Positions 30,782-43,786 of a DNA stretch of 64,000 nucleotides are shown here, one piece after another. The notes beneath the pieces were generated by a model. The model was not told the DNA's origin. It saw only the letters and a list, made by a program, of their open reading frames with translations, and did not search any database. The DNA is from Basidiobolus meristosporus CBS 931.73 (lineage: Eukaryota > Basidiobolomycota > Basidiobolomycetes > Basidiobolales > Basidiobolaceae): assembly GCA_002104905.1 (NCBI GenBank), contig MCFE01000309.1, positions 33,777-97,776 on the forward strand, given 5' to 3'. Within the stretch, counting starts at the first letter, position 1; each line of letters opens with the position of its first letter. Made by a program: the position numbers and the translations under genes.

Positions 30782-32340
30782 TGTTATGATCTACCGCTTG
30801 AATGTTTAAGTTAGATCAGTTTTTAGTCAATTCAATTAGGTATATGTTTCCTCCCAGTGTAATATACCAAGTCTGTAGCATTAGTGAGCAAATGAATCAG
30901 CAGGTCCTTATTAGACAGGAATAGATATATTTTGTAGGATCTTATTGGGTGATGATTATGCAAACACACAATTCATCAGTCACAACATATATCAGGGAAT
31001 ACAATTAGTTAGCAATTGATCCAGCAAAATGTATTTAAGGAGCTGCTGGATCCTCAAAGAAGATCAGTTCAAGTTTTGGTGAATACAATACTAGCTAAAC
31101 TCCCTATTGCTCTATAACTCTTATACCAAGACTTTTAAAATTGGTAGCAGCAATAACCAGAAACCTCCCTCCTAAAGAAATAAGTAGCCTCCCTCAAGAT
31201 GTCCAAAAACTAAGAATGGAAGAATGATATGCAACAAATCCTAGCCCTGCAGCAACAGTTACTCCAGATTCTTAGCCAGCAGCAACAAAGAATACCTATC
31301 ATGGCCCAGAGTCAGCAAAACACTGTCAAGAGTAACTTTAGTATGAAGGTCAGCTATTACCATGATAGAGTTAATGAAAACCTAGGAACTCAGCTCTTTC
31401 AGATAGATGAAGCTTTCAAGGCTAAGGGAATTGCTCCAGAAATATTATACCAAATTGTCTATGAAAGCCCTATTGCCTTATGTTGCTTGCCTGGACCTAT
31501 TACACTAATTACATAATGGATATGGGGACTTCATAATCAAAGGAACCTATTGCCTTATGAAAGTCAGAGCATGGTGGCCCATAATGAAACAAGACATTGA
31601 GAAGCTAGTTAAAACATGCCCAAGCTTCCAAATTAACCAAGGCCAACCACAGAGTATTGCTGAACTCTTTCCCTTGGAGCCTGTAAGACCATTTGAAAGG
31701 TGGGGAATTGCCTTTATTGGCAGACTGCCAACTACCAGGAAATGCAACCATTGGATCCTAATAACAGTTGAGCATGCCACTGAGTGGCCAGTAACTAAAG
31801 CAGTACCTGTAGCTGGTGAACAAGAAGTTGAAACTTTCATCTACTATGATATCCTTAGAAGTTTGGATGCCTTGCAGAGATTCTATCTGATAGAGAAGAA
31901 AACTTTGAGGCAAAAACATTAGAAGCTTTCTTGTAAATGCGGCACATCCGACACTTGAAAACCTTTGCATATCACCAAAGAACTAATGAAGTCACTGAGG
32001 GACTTAATAGATTATTTGAAAAATGCTGACCAAATGTAAATAGAGCTGTATCTTGTATCACAATGCAGAAAAGTTGAAGCAGAGATTTGACAAGACTTTA
32101 GTATCAGAATCATTGACAGTTGGGAGCTTTGTATTGCTGAGCAACAATACTTGGAAGAAGTTTGAGCCACAATGGAAGGGACCTACCAAGGTCATCAGAG
32201 AATGTCCATTTGCAACTTTCCAGCTAGTGGACAAACCAGGCAATACCTGGGAGGATTTAGCTCAAAGAGACAGACTCAAACATGCAAGACTTGCCAATAA
32301 TACTGAATCATCAAGATATTGGTATCACAAGAAAAGAGAT
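30782..32340 (+). mobile_element. Gypsy-B deletion derivative B2
   Basis: 5' LTR 30782-31140, primer-binding site TTGGTAGCAGCAATAACC, and glutamine-rich gag (31229 on, MQQILALQQQLLQILSQQQQ). At about 31442 gag is joined directly to the RNase H/integrase boundary (ILYQIVYESPIALC). Protease, RT and most of RNase H are missing. Integrase continues to about 32030, a second gap follows, and the C-terminal segment (GSFVLLSNNTWKKFEPQWKGP) ends near 32340. The 3' LTR is absent. Non-autonomous. Confidence 0.8.
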
Positions 32341-33136
32341 TCAGAATATATCATAGCTGTTTACCTAGAAATGTTGTTGAAGATTATTTTTCACAATTAA
32401 TAAGGAAATCTTTGCTTGGAGGTAAAATCATTTCAGGCAATGGTCAAGTGATTTGTTAATAGCAGTGAACATTTGTAGATATATAAGCTGTGAACATAGG
32501 GATTTCCAGAACTTATAAATAACTTTCTGTCTAAATGCTGATTTACACTTAGATTGAGGTTGCAAGTGTTCTCTACAGATTTTATATGTTTCTGGCTGCA
32601 CTAGTATTTCAACAATAGGTTGATTTCTTTTATTGGTACACATTTTTTTGAGATTGCACTTCAAAGAGAGATATCTTTTCTTGTGAATAAGGCAATTATA
32701 CTCTTTAGTTTCCACTTTTTCATTAAATTCTCTTGGACCTGCCTTGATGGGTCTGATATTGTGAGTATGTAGCTCATACTACTTGGAATTTCTGCAGTGT
32801 TTTGGATTTATATAAAATTAATGTTGTAGTGCTTTTATTTGATACTTCTCAAGCTGGACATAGGATCTCATTCCACTGAATCATTCTTTGATAGGCAAGG
32901 GGTTTCTAGCAGTATCACAAATATTCCTATAGCTATCAATCATAACATTATGACTGTCAATATCAGTATTCAATGTTGACAGCAATAATGGCAGTGTTCA
33001 CGTAATTTGCAATAAATATAAAACTGGATTTGCTGTAGATAGTCACTGGTTGTTTTGGGATTTTTTGTTCTTTCATTGCTCATGCTAGATGATAATGATG
33101 CACCTTGAGAGTCCAACTTTAGCATCAGTTAGTAAA
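32341..33136 (-). mobile_element. Gypsy-A relic A2, right part (gag)
   Basis: Matches A4 about 60930-61765. The remnant at 32428-32715 keeps MCTNKRNQPIVEI-VQPET and QKVIYKFWKS. It is replaced at 33137 by Gypsy-B sequence. Confidence 0.75.
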
Positions 33137-34181
33137 GCCATTGGAAGCCCAACTGAGAATGCAGCTGATAAAACATTTGTAAACTTTGGCATATCACCCT
33201 TAAACTAATCAATTCACTGCGCTGTCTAATGGATTACATGAAAAATGATGACCAACTATTTAAGTGAAGCAGTAGCTGATGGTACAAGTATATTGAACCA
33301 GCGCTCTTTGCCTGCAGAGTAAGGTTTCACAGCATTACTTATCAGCTGCCGTCTTACATAGTGCATGCATATGAACTAAGGATTCCAGGAGATCTTGGAT
33401 AACTAAAACTCACATCATTTTGAAGGATGAGCGCAGTCAGTCTAGTAGATGCCAATAGTTGCCACAACAATTACAGGAGGCATAGGCCAAAATAGCTAAA
33501 TGCACGGAGAAGATGAAGCAGAGATTTGATAAGACTATAACTCCAGAGGATCTGGCAGACAAGACCCTTATTTTGCCAAGAAACAACACTTAGAGAAAGG
33601 TTGAGTCACAATGAACAGGACCATTCACAATCACTAGACAATATCAATTTGCTAATTACCAGCTAGTGGATACATCAGGGAAAATCAAAGAAGATTTGGC
33701 GCATATAGATGGTCTGAAGCATGAAATACTTAATGACAGTGCTGACCCTCCAAGATACTAGTACCACCAGAAATGTTGCTCAGTAAAGCTCCCTCAGCTT
33801 TGGTAGGGATGAATGCTATGATCTGCTTCCTAAATGTTCAAGTAAGTACAGCGTTTAGTCAATTCAGTTGGTTTAATGTTTTGCCTATCAATCTATTAGT
33901 ATTATCTATCAAATCAGTGGTATTAGTCAGTAGATGAATCAATTGACCCTATCAGCATGAAATAGATAAATCAAGTAAGGTTCAATGGGGTGATGATGAT
34001 ATAATTAAATGAGTAATCAGCCATGACCTGAATGATGAAAGGAAATTAGGTGGCAATTGTCAAAGTAAGATGTATATAAAGAGCTGCTAAAACCTCAAAA
34101 TAGTTCTATTCATATTTCAGTGATTATGATTCTAGCTGAACTCCCTATTTCTCTGCAGCTTGTGCATCAAGACTTGTATCA
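33137..34181 (+). mobile_element. Gypsy-B 3' fragment B3 with LTR
   Basis: Heavily decayed integrase C-terminal region (EKMKQRFDKTI near 33520) and an LTR at 33814-34181, 368 bp, TGCTATGATC to CTTGTATCA. The 5' half is missing. Confidence 0.75.
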
Positions 34182-34645
34182 GTACAACTGTAACATTAAG
34201 TTAGGACAGTTTCTCAACAGTCAAAAGCATTCTGCAACAGTCTCAGGTCAATACAAAGTGCTTTGTACTAGTGCTAATTTGATTTTGACTATAGAGGAAG
34301 TATAAGCAGAGAATATATCCAAGAGAAGGTGGCAAATTTAATGCTTTTAATGAGTCACAGTGTGACTAAGTCCAGACCTCAATTGTTAAGTTGATTTGTA
34401 GCTACTGGATGACATCAAATAGGTCATCATTTCAGCAGCTTCTTTGTGGCAATTAGATACCTGCTACTAAGTACCAAGGGCATACCCTATTGTGGTATAT
34501 CTCCTAGCTGGGATAATACTCATTGATCTGGAGATGGCTGAAATATCTTACAGATCTAGCAGTATTAGGCATATATCTTCTTCAGTAGTGATGATTGCAT
34601 CATTAGGCAGCTAGCCAGTGATCTGAGTGGCTTTTATTGACATGA
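34182..34645 (-). mobile_element. Copia-1-family fragment: partial LTR joined to pol
   Basis: 34184-34437 matches the inner two thirds of the Copia-1 LTR. It is followed directly by a piece matching Copia-1 24708-24910 (region between integrase and RT), so about 1.6 kb is deleted between them. Decayed; no open frame. Confidence 0.7.
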
Positions 34646-35004
34646 TCAGCTGCTACTAGAATCCACTGGGCATTTGTCCTAATGACTGATAGTGTTCCAG
34701 AAAAGTCAATTCCCTAACTATCAGACGGTCTTTCAGGCTCCAAGGGAAAAACTACAACAATTCACTGTGACAGAACTTGATTGCTTTGGCAACTTAAGCA
34801 CATTTACACCAGCATCTCAATGTTTTGCTTCATTCTGGGCCACTATGTGGTGGCTTTCACAAGACTATAGGTTCCTTTGATTATGAAATCTCCATATCCA
34901 TTGTGTAATTGATGTAATAGGTCCAGGCAAGCAACATAAGAGCACCAGGCAATAGGGCTTTCATAGACAATTTGGAATAATATTTTATCTTGTACCACAA
35001 TTTC
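34646..35004 (-). mobile_element. Gypsy-B integrase fragment B4
   Basis: Matches B5 about 39310-39660: integrase zinc-binding end and the PVAYCPYFSLLDLIH-like segment, on the minus strand. It ends where CACTA-2 begins. Confidence 0.7.
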
Positions 35005-35399
35005 AATATGAGAATTAATATGATGTTCCCATCAAAAGGCTGTTGCAAATTGAGAGTCCTATGACAAAGAGATACTGTTCCCCTCAGGACACCATGCAAA
35101 GAAAATCAGAAAACAATTGCACCCCAGATTTCACAAGAATAACCATCAAAATTCTTCAACGCAAAAATACATGGGTGGCTCTTGACTGGTTCTTGACCAA
35201 TTCATTGACTATCTGATCCGCAGCATACAATCATCTTCTACCTTTATGTACAATGATTGGCTATTGCCTTTTTTTCACACTTCTTACTTCCTGACTCAGC
35301 CATAATTGTTACTTTGCATGCATCTAAACTGATATGTTTCTGTTGAAACCCCATTAGACCTCAATTGCCAATAGTACTGGCCTGTGCTGGCTCCTACAA

Positions 35400-37028
35400 C
35401 CTATGCTAATATTGAGCCCAATCCTGCACTCAGCAAGTAACTTAATCAAAATCCACCACTCAAGAGGTATTTATGCTGAAGTGCTCTATTTCCATGACTT
35501 TGGTGGGAGCCCTGCAGCTCTATGCCTCTGTTCTTTCACTGGCTCCCATACATCCTGGTCTTCAGCCAGCACTGTAAGGTCTAGCATCTCATCTGCCAGT
35601 CCTTGAAAAAGATTGTTGCAATATTTGAGTGTGTATTCTGAACACTGCTCTTGAAGAAGCACTATAGACTCTTAGTGTGCTGATTGATTTTCCAAAACTC
35701 CTCTGAAGGCGTTGTGGTAGTCTTTTGAGTTCTTGACATTGTTGCTTTGTCTATCAGTGGGATCTCCTCTCTGTCAGCAATGAAGGATGCACAGGCTGTG
35801 GCCTTTCTGTGTAAACTTATCTACCTCTCTAGAATGTAGTTCAATTAGCTGCACTCCAACTCTTGTAAAAAAAGCTGTTTCCTTGTTGGTAATTCTGTAA
35901 GGCTATGATGGGATTCAGAATGCTCTAAGCTTATGACAACAATTGGCTACAGCAGCAGCTTTTCTAATGCCTACATGTGTCTTGCTTAGGTAAACTCTTT
36001 TCCCTTTGCCTTTTCAAATATAACAGCCAGGACATTCACTGCTGTTGTGACTGAGTGCATCTTGAGTGGTACAGATTTATAGCCATTGCACCCTAGCTCT
36101 TCTGCCTTCAATAGTGTCTGCCATTTCTGAGATACTTTATAACATACCACTGCTGGCCCAAAATCTGTTTGCTAGATTGAATTAAAGGATCATGCTCATG
36201 GTACAAGTCAAGTGCATTCTGCTTGGCCTTGAGCACCTGATGGTCTCAGGGTATGCTGGCTTTAAAGTGATAGTTTTTTGGACTTCTGACACCTTCTTGG
36301 ATATTAGCCCACCCTTCATCATTGAACTCCCCAGTTTCATGGATCTTTAATGTCTTGTGATTTTGAGGCTTTAGTGCAAGCATCACAGTCTCTCCCTCCC
36401 ATACTGTGATAGGTTTTCTACGGTCTTTATTGTTGGTCAATGTTATAGCGCTTCAAAGACTGAATGGTGTTTCTCTGCTTTCACAGCAGGAAACTGCCCA
36501 ATTGTTTGCTATGACATTGAGCTACTTGGGTTTCTTCTTTGCAGTAGAGACTGCTCTCTCTACCTGGGATATTGATTGAGCTACACTTATTATCTGATCA
36601 TCCTGTTTTTGGACTAGTTCCTGATTTTTCCAAACCATTGCATCTGCCCAACAAACCACTGTATCTAGTTACTTCATCAATCCTTTAATATGAGTTGACC
36701 ACATACTTGCTAATATGGGTGGTGGCAATATTATCATGCCCGCTTGATAGTCTTCAGCCAAAGGTACTGCCTTTGCTATACCTTCATATGCATGAGCTTG
36801 GCATTCTACTTCCAGCTCAGCAGATTCTCAATTGCAACTTGACTTAGAGCCTGTGGATTCTGCATTTTTATCTTCAGTGGGCACACTGTCAACATGTCCT
36901 TTTTTTGATGTAGCTCCACTTGTTGCTCCAGATGTCAAAGTAAGTTGTTGTCCATCCATTCTACTGCTGCTGTCAAGGGTACAATTGGGTTGGGGACCAG
37001 ACAACTTTGATATATTCTTTAGCAGCAT
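35400..37028 (-). pseudogene. CACTA-2 accessory gene (broken)
   Basis: Same gene as in CACTA-1. The N-terminal part at 36828-37028 (LSGPQPN, ATSGATSKKG) and middle part at 36246-36440 (ITVWEGETVMLALKPQNHKTLKI) are recognisable. The Gly codon in VWEGET shows that the TGA in CACTA-1 is a secondary mutation. The C-terminal repeats are shorter than in CACTA-1. Function unknown. Confidence 0.6.
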
Positions 37029-37224
37029 GTGTATGGAAATGAGTCAGCCCAAGGGGTAAATAGCAATACAAATGCATGTGTATGATGTCCCACAACTTTT
37101 AATAATGATTACCATATCATATTATCATAGAATCTTACATTAATATAGGTGTGATGTCTCAAATATAAAATTGTCTAAAGTTCACATGAGTATAGCAAAA
37201 AAAGCAATACAATACTGTAGAACT

Positions 37225-37593
37225 TGTTGCAATTTAAGAAGTGATTTGAATATAAGGAACTTACCAAGAAATAGTGATAATAGTTGAGCTGTAGTTGATT
37301 AATCAAGAAGCTCAGTATTTATACCTTTGTAGAAATAATACAGATGTAACACTAAGTAAGGAGGGTCTCTGAATATTCTGGCGCATTCTGTAACAGTTTC
37401 AGGGTTAGTACATAATAGCTAGTATTAGTGCTAATTTGATCCTGACAGTTGGGGAATAATCATAAGATCATAGATTTGCAGAAAATGGCAAATTTAGAGC
37501 TGTAAATTAGTCCCACAGTGACCAAGACTAGTCCAGAATTGTTAAGTAAGCTGTTAACTGCAGAATGATACCAAATAGTCCAATATTTGAAGA
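37225..37593 (-). repeat. Solo LTR of Copia-1 family in CACTA-2
   Basis: 369 bp, the same length as the Copia-1 LTRs, with a perfect 5-bp target duplication GAACT (37220-37224 and 37594-37598). The last bases are TTTGAAGA rather than TTTCAACA. A product of LTR-LTR recombination. Confidence 0.9.
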
Positions 37594-38127
37594 GAACTGT
37601 TCAGTATCAGACTGTTTGCACTATAGAGAAGACTACTTTGATTCATTGCTGTAAGAGAAGTGAAAAAACACTACATTGCTATTGCAACAGCATCTCAGCC
37701 ATGAAGCATGTAGACTGCATAGGAAATATTACAAGAATTATGGCCAATTATTTTGCCACAAAAGTGGTATTGGGCCATTCATTAGTCACAACTATAACAG
37801 CAGCATCTTGCCAGCAACTTGGTATTTTAAAAATACACCTAGCTATATATGACACCTTGCACAAACTGGTTCAGATGAGCTTGTGACACTAGTAGGCTCA
37901 CCCCAGCTTCCTGAATATAGCTTGCAGTGTGATGGCTCTAATGCAGAAGGCTCACTGATGAACTGTGAGCATATCTCCCGTAATAACAATACCGTGCATG
38001 AGCTTGGCAAAATGCCAATATGCAATGAAACACTAACGGAAAAAAATGCCAAGGATATTTATGGAGCCAAGTGAGCCCAGTAATCTATCTACTAGTGAAG
38101 GCTATAATGCTGTGGCCAGAGAAGTGG

Positions 38128-38495
38128 TGCTACAAGTCCTGGTATAAGAGTTATAGAGGAACAGGGAGTTTAGCTAGTATTGTATTCACTAAAACTTGGA
38201 CTGATCTTTATTGAGGTTCCAGCAGCTCCTTATATACATCTTGCTAGATCAATTGCTGACTGATTGTATTTCCTAATGTAGGTTGAGGCTGATGACTCAT
38301 TTGATTGCATCATCATCACCCAATAAGATCCTATCTAATATATCTATTTCTATCCAATAAGGATCTGCTGATTCATTTGCTGACTAATGCCACTGATTTG
38401 ATATATAATACTGAAATACTGATAACTTAAACATATACTAGTTGATTTGACTAAAAACTGATCTAACTTAAACATTCAAGCGGCAGATCATAGCA
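38128..38495 (-). repeat. B5 3' LTR
   Basis: 368 bp; on the minus strand TGCTATGATCTGCCGC to GACTTGTAGCA. It contains the TATA-like TGTATATAAGGAGC found in the other Gypsy-B LTRs. Confidence 0.85.
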
Positions 38496-38634
38496 TTCTC
38501 CCCCACTGAGGTTGAGAGGGTTCTCCTGAATTTCTTTTCTTGGGATACCAATATCTTGATGGTACAGTATTTTCAGCAAGTCTTGAGTCTGTCCCTATGC
38601 ACTAAGTCTTCCCAGATATTGCCTTGTTTGTCCA

Positions 38635-40868
38635 CTAGTTGATAAGTTGCAATGGACATTCACTGATTATCTTGAATGGTCCTGTCCATTGTGGCTCAAG
38701 CTTCTTCCAAGTGTTGTTTCTTAGCAATACAAAGTTCCCAACTATCAATGCTTCTGGTGCTATAATCTTATCAAATCTCTGCTTCATCTTTTCTGCACTT
38801 TGAGATACTTTGGTCTGTGCCTCTTGACATCTTTGTTCCAGTTGCTGGTTTCTACTTGGCTGACTGAGTTCATCTTCTAAGGTGTCTGTGAGCTTTGGTT
38901 GTGTGAGATCTCCTGGAATCCTAGGTTCAAATCCATACACTAAGTAAAGTGGCAATTGCTGGGTGGTATTGTGTACTCTGACTCTGCATGCAACAAGTGC
39001 TTGGTATATATACTCATCCCATCTACAGACAACTCCATTTGCATACTTGGTCAGCATTTTTTGAAATGATCCATTAAACCATTCAGTGACTACGTTAGTT
39101 CTGGGGTGATATGCTGAAGTTCTCAATTGTTTGATCTGCTGCATTTCCAGGTAAGCTTCCAATGTCTTTGCCATAAAGTTTGCACCTCTATTGTATAGAA
39201 TCTCTACAGGGCATCCAATTTTCATAAGGATCTCATGGTAGATGAAACTTGCAACTTCTTGTTCACTGACTATAGGTACAGCTTTAGCAACTGGCCATTT
39301 TGTGGCATAGTCAATTGCTACTAGGATCCAACAGTTGCATTTCCTGGCAGTTGGCAGTCTTCCAATAAAGTCAACTCCCCATCTTTTAAAATGGTCCTAC
39401 AGGCTCCAAGGGAAAAAGTTCAGCAATTCTCTGTGGTTGGCCTTAGCTGATTTGGCAATTTGGGCATGTTTTCACTAGCTTCTCAATGTCTTGTTTCATT
39501 CTGGGCCACCATGCTCTGGCTTTCACAAGGCTATAGGTTCCTTCAATTCTAAGAAGTCCGTATTCATTGTGTAGCTTATGTATTAAATCCAGGAGAGAAA
39601 AATAAGGGCAATAGGCAACAGGGCTTCCATCAACAATTTGGTAGAGTGTTTCATCCTGTACTATAAATTTGCTGGCTTCATCCCGGATTATCTGCTTGAT
39701 ATCTTCCTCCACCGCATTAGGAATGACTTGGTCCTCCAAGTACTTTGGTAATAAGCTAGGCCAATCTGATTCATGCACCAAGTTGAGTTGTGCAACTTGT
39801 TCTAATCTTGATAAGGCATCAGCAACCATGATGTTTTTTCCAGGGCAGTAGACAATCTCTAAGTCAAATTGCTGAATGTATTCACTCCATCTTGTCATTC
39901 TTCTAGCAAGTACCTTCTGAGTAAATATATACTTGAGGGAGGCATCATTAGTCTTCACAGTGCATTTGACTCCTTTAATATAGCATCTCCAAGTCTTCAA
40001 CAGTGTATTATAGCAAGCATCTCCTTCTCATGCACCGGATAGTTTTGCTCTGCAGAGTTCAGTTTCTTGGATTCAAAGACAACAGGGTAGTCCTTTCCCT
40101 TGAGTTCTTGACTCAACACTCCACCAATTGCATAATCTGGAGCATCTGTGCACAGAGTAAACTCTTTTCTGAAGTCAGGTATTCTAAAGCTTTGTGGTAT
40201 AGCAAGTTCATTCTTGAGCGTCTGAAAGGCAGTCTCACAAGCTATGTCCCACTTATAGATGTTGTCTTTCTTGAGGATATCAGTTAAAGGGGCTGCAATA
40301 CCTGCAAAGGACTTGACAAATCTGAATAATAGGAAACCATTCCAAGGAATGATCCAAGTTCTGATATGCTATGTGGCTGCTTCAGGTTTTTGATAACTTC
40401 AACCTTCTTAGGGTCCAAGGTCACTCCTGTGCTAGTCACCGTATGTCCCAGGTATTCAACATGTTCCTTGAAGAATTCACACTTGGCTAGCTTGCCATAT
40501 AGCTTGTTCTCTCTTAGCTTCTTCAAGACCTTTTTAATGTGCATCATGTGATCCTCTTCTGTCTTGCTGTATATCAACATGTTATCCAGGTAGATTATCA
40601 CAAACTTCTCTAAGTACTCCTCATAAACAGTCTGCATCTGCGTCATGAATGTTGCAGGGGCATGTTGCCAAAACTCATGACTAAATACTTGTAATGTCCA
40701 TATCTGGTCCTGAATGCTGTCAGTGTCAATGACATGATCTACATCTCTGACTGGTGGTAGGCTTACAAGTTCATCTGGAAATACCTCTGAATATTCCTTC
40801 AAAAGTGTCTGGACCTTTTGGGGTACTGGTGTAGAGGAATCCTGCTGTAATACTGCCATGAGGAACAT
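38635..40868 (-). pseudogene. B5 RT, RNase H and integrase (broken)
   Basis: RT piece 40284-40868: the N-terminal SLPPVRDVDHVIDT is joined to APATFMTQMQTV by an in-frame deletion of the RT fingers and palm start. The active-site box is YLDN, not YLDD. The RNase H end and integrase zinc site lie at 39443-40000 (WSEYIQQFDLEIVYCPGKN, KLVKTCPNCQ), and the integrase core and C-terminus at 38635-39225 (VEILYNRGANFMAKTLE, AYHPRTNVVTEW). The second integrase Asp is Asn here. Stops separate the pieces. Confidence 0.8.
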
Positions 40869-40912
40869 CTGGGTGCCTATTCTTAGTGCTCTACAGAACT
40901 GTGTCCTCTTCT

Positions 40913-40989
40913 GTCTTGCTGTCTATCAACATGTCATATACGTAGATTATCTCAACTTTCTGCAAGTATTCCTGAAAGATGTTTTAAAT
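40913..40989 (-). mobile_element. Gypsy-B RT fragment B5b, left part
   Basis: RT active-site region (reads IIYVYDMLIDSKTEE-like on the minus strand) joined to B5 at 40912. It is interrupted at 40990 by B6 and resumes at 43787. Confidence 0.6.
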
Positions 40990-41247
40990 TGTTATGATCA
41001 ACTGCTTAAATGTTTAAGTTAGATCAGTTTTTGGTCAAATCAATTAATTTATGCTTAGCCTGTCAGTATATCAGTGTTATCTATCAAATCAGTAGCATTA
41101 GTTAGCCAATTGATAAGCATATCCACATCAGACAGAATTAGACATCTTAAGTAGGATCTTATAGGGTGATGATGATGTAATTGAATGAATTATCAGCCAT
41201 AACCTACATTAGGAAATACAATTAGTCAACAATTGGTCAGTCAAAAT

Positions 41248-41258
41248 GTATATAAGAA
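41248..41258 (+). promoter_or_regulatory. TATA-like box of Gypsy-B LTR
   Basis: TGTATATAAGA about 105 bp from the LTR end; conserved in the other Gypsy-B LTRs at the same place. Confidence 0.5.
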
Positions 41259-41517
41259 GCTGCTGAAACCGCCATAAAAATCAGTTCAAGTTTTAGTGAA
41301 TACAAAACTAGCTAAATTCCTTATTCCTCTACTACTCTTATACAAAGACTTGCAACATTGGTAGCAGCAATAACCAGAGACTCCCCCCCTGAAGATAGAA
41401 GAGCCACTCTCAAGATGCAGAAAATCACAAATGGAAGAATGCTCTGCAGCAAATTGTTGCGCATCACCAAACAATCACTCTGTATCCTTAGCCAGCAGCA
41501 ACAAAGAATTTACTATC

Positions 41518-43120
41518 ATGGCCCCGAGCCAGCAAAATCCTATCAAGAGCAACTTTTGTGTCAAGGTTGACTGGTACCATGGTAGAGTCTATGAAAGCCA
41601 GGGAATTTGGCTCTTCCAGATTGAAGAAGCTTTTAGGGCCAAGGGAATTGCACCAAAAAGCAGGTTACATTATAGAGCTTCTTACTTAGCGGATGCAGCT
41701 TTACAGTGGTACCACAACAAGTTCATGTCATCCACCATGATGGGATGCTCTACAATACTTACATGGGATGAGATTGTGTTGGAAATGCAGGATGCTTTTG
41801 AACCCCCACACCTGGAGACACTACTAAGAAGGAAGTTAAAGACACCCAGGCAGAAGGGAATAGTTCAAGAGTACCTATATGCATATAGAAGTCTAATTGG
41901 GCCAATTGTAAGAATGGACCCCCTGAATCAAGTTGTATACTTTATTGTTGGGTCAAACAAAAGAACTTGCAAGGAAGTGAATTATGAAAGACCTTAGACT
42001 ATTGAGGAAGCCATCAAGATTGTCATTGACAATGGTTCAGTTATGTTTGAAGCTGGGAAGCCCACAATGAATAATCAGAGAGGCCACAATCATCATGAAA
42101 GAAGACAATCAGAAGCAGTGCCAATGGGAATAGATGCTATGTAGAGGAATCCCCCTCAGAAGAATGCAAGAAGAAAGGCTTTGCTTTAATTACCACCAGC
42201 AAGGACATATTGCAAAGTACTGCCCTCAGAAAGAAATGGACACTAGTCAACAAGAGCCCTCAGCCATATTGAAGCCCACAAGAATAGTAACATGAAAGAT
42301 GAGCTTGAAGAAGATTCAGAACTCACCTTCTATATGACAGAAGAATATCTATCTTAAATTACCTCAAACCCAGGGAGGCTATAATACTTGAATGGAGTAA
42401 TAAGTGGAGTACCTGCCAAGATCATGATTGAATCAGCAGCATACCATGAGTATATGTCAGAGCAATCTGCCTTGAGAGGTGGAATCAACTTGGAACCCAC
42501 CAAATCTACCTTAGTCTTCACAGCTGATGGGAACTCTTACATAATCAACAATATTACCCAGCCAGTAGGAATGAAAATCAATGACTATGAAGAAGTCCTT
42601 CAAGCCTATATATATTTGGGAACTGCAAGTTTGACCTTGTACTTGAAAAACCTGGCTATTTTGTTGTAATTCATCAATCAATTGGAGAACACATGCTACT
42701 CAGATCCAGAAGAACAACAAGACCTATGAGCTATTACCTGCCAGATTGGATTTTAACTTGGCCAATACCAGTGTGTGTGAAACAAGTGAGCTTAGCAGAA
42801 TACAGTTCTGTAGAGCACTTAGAAAAGGTACACTAATGTTTCTCACGGCAGTAATATAGGAAGATTCCTTTTCTCCACCACCCCAGAAGGTCCAGACTCT
42901 TTTGAAGGGGTATTCAGACATGTTTCCAGATGGAAGAGTAAGCCTACCACAAGTCAGATATGTGCATCATGTCATTGATACAGGAGATAGCCCTAAAGTG
43001 AGTAAGACACCTTACAGAATGAGTCCATTGGAGTTGGAAGAAATGAAGAGACAAATAGATCAATTGTTGAAGCAAGGACATATCAGATCCAGCAAGTCAC
43101 CTTAGGGAGCACCAGTACTT
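41518..43120 (+). pseudogene. B6 gag, protease and RT start
   Basis: Gag frame open from MAPSQQNPIKSNF at 41518 to 41997 with WLFQIEEAFRAKGIAP, ASYLADAALQWYHNKF and LRRKLKTPRQKG: the best preserved Gypsy-B gag here. A decayed zinc knuckle follows near 42180-42230. The protease (42388-42669) has ESAAYHEYMSEQS in place of a D-S/T-G site. The RT start at 42902-43105 (VHHVIDTGDSP, TPYRMSPLELEEMKRQIDQLLKQGHIRSSKSP) is clean and then breaks. Confidence 0.8.
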
Positions 43121-43786
43121 TTTGTAAAATGAAGGATGGTACAATGAGGATGAATCTAAAGCAGCCCATAGTATATTGAAACTCAGATCATTCCTTGGAG
43201 TGGTTTCCTGTTATCAGAGATTTGTCAAGTCCAAGATCATAAGAGAGTGTCCATTTGCAACTTACTAACTAGTGCAGAAACAAGGGATTTTCTGAGATGA
43301 TTTAGTTTATAAAGACAGGCTCAAGCTAACAAGACTTGCAAACAATACTGAAGCATTAGATATTGGTAATACAAGAAAAGAAATTCAGGAGAACCCTCTC
43401 AACTTTAGTATGACAGAGTGCTATGATCAACCGCTTGAATGTTTAAGTTAGATCAGTTTTTAGTCAAATCAACTAATTTTATGTTTAGCTTATCAGTACA
43501 TCAGTATTATTTATCAAGTCAGTACCATTAGTTAGCAAATGAATTGGCAGATCCTTATCAGACAGAAATAGATATATCAAGTAGGATCTTATTGGTGATG
43601 TTGATGCAATCTGGTGAATCATCTGCCACATCACATATTGGGAGATACAATCAGTCAGTAATTGATCTGGCAAAATGCATACAAGAAGCTACTGGAACCT
43701 CAATAAAAATCAGTTCAAGCCTCAGTGAATTCACTACATCCTAAACTCCCTATTCCTCTGCAACTCTTGTATAAAGACTTGTAACA

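Larger units (their letters stand above)
38128..40912 (-). mobile_element. Gypsy-B copy B5 (3' LTR to RT)
   Basis: Minus-strand element: 3' LTR 38128-38495, polypurine tract (AGTGGGGGAGAA on the minus strand), pol 38635-40868, then the end of the protease/RT spacer. It breaks near 40912, where a second RT fragment begins. The 5' half is not attached. Confidence 0.8.
40990..43786 (+). mobile_element. Gypsy-B copy B6, both LTRs, internally deleted
   Basis: LTRs 40990-41357 and 43419-43786, each 368 bp. The internal region carries gag, protease and the RT N-terminus and then jumps near 43200 to the C-terminal end of pol. It lies within RT fragment B5b, whose minus-strand sequence continues on both sides. 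No clear target duplication is seen. It provides the empty site that defines the CACTA-1 insertion (43011-43030). Confidence 0.85.

Noticed and set aside
30420-30809. 129-codon plus-strand open stretch
   Set aside because: Antisense to the A2 protease/RT junction and the start of the B2 LTR; a shadow of real sequence on the other strand.
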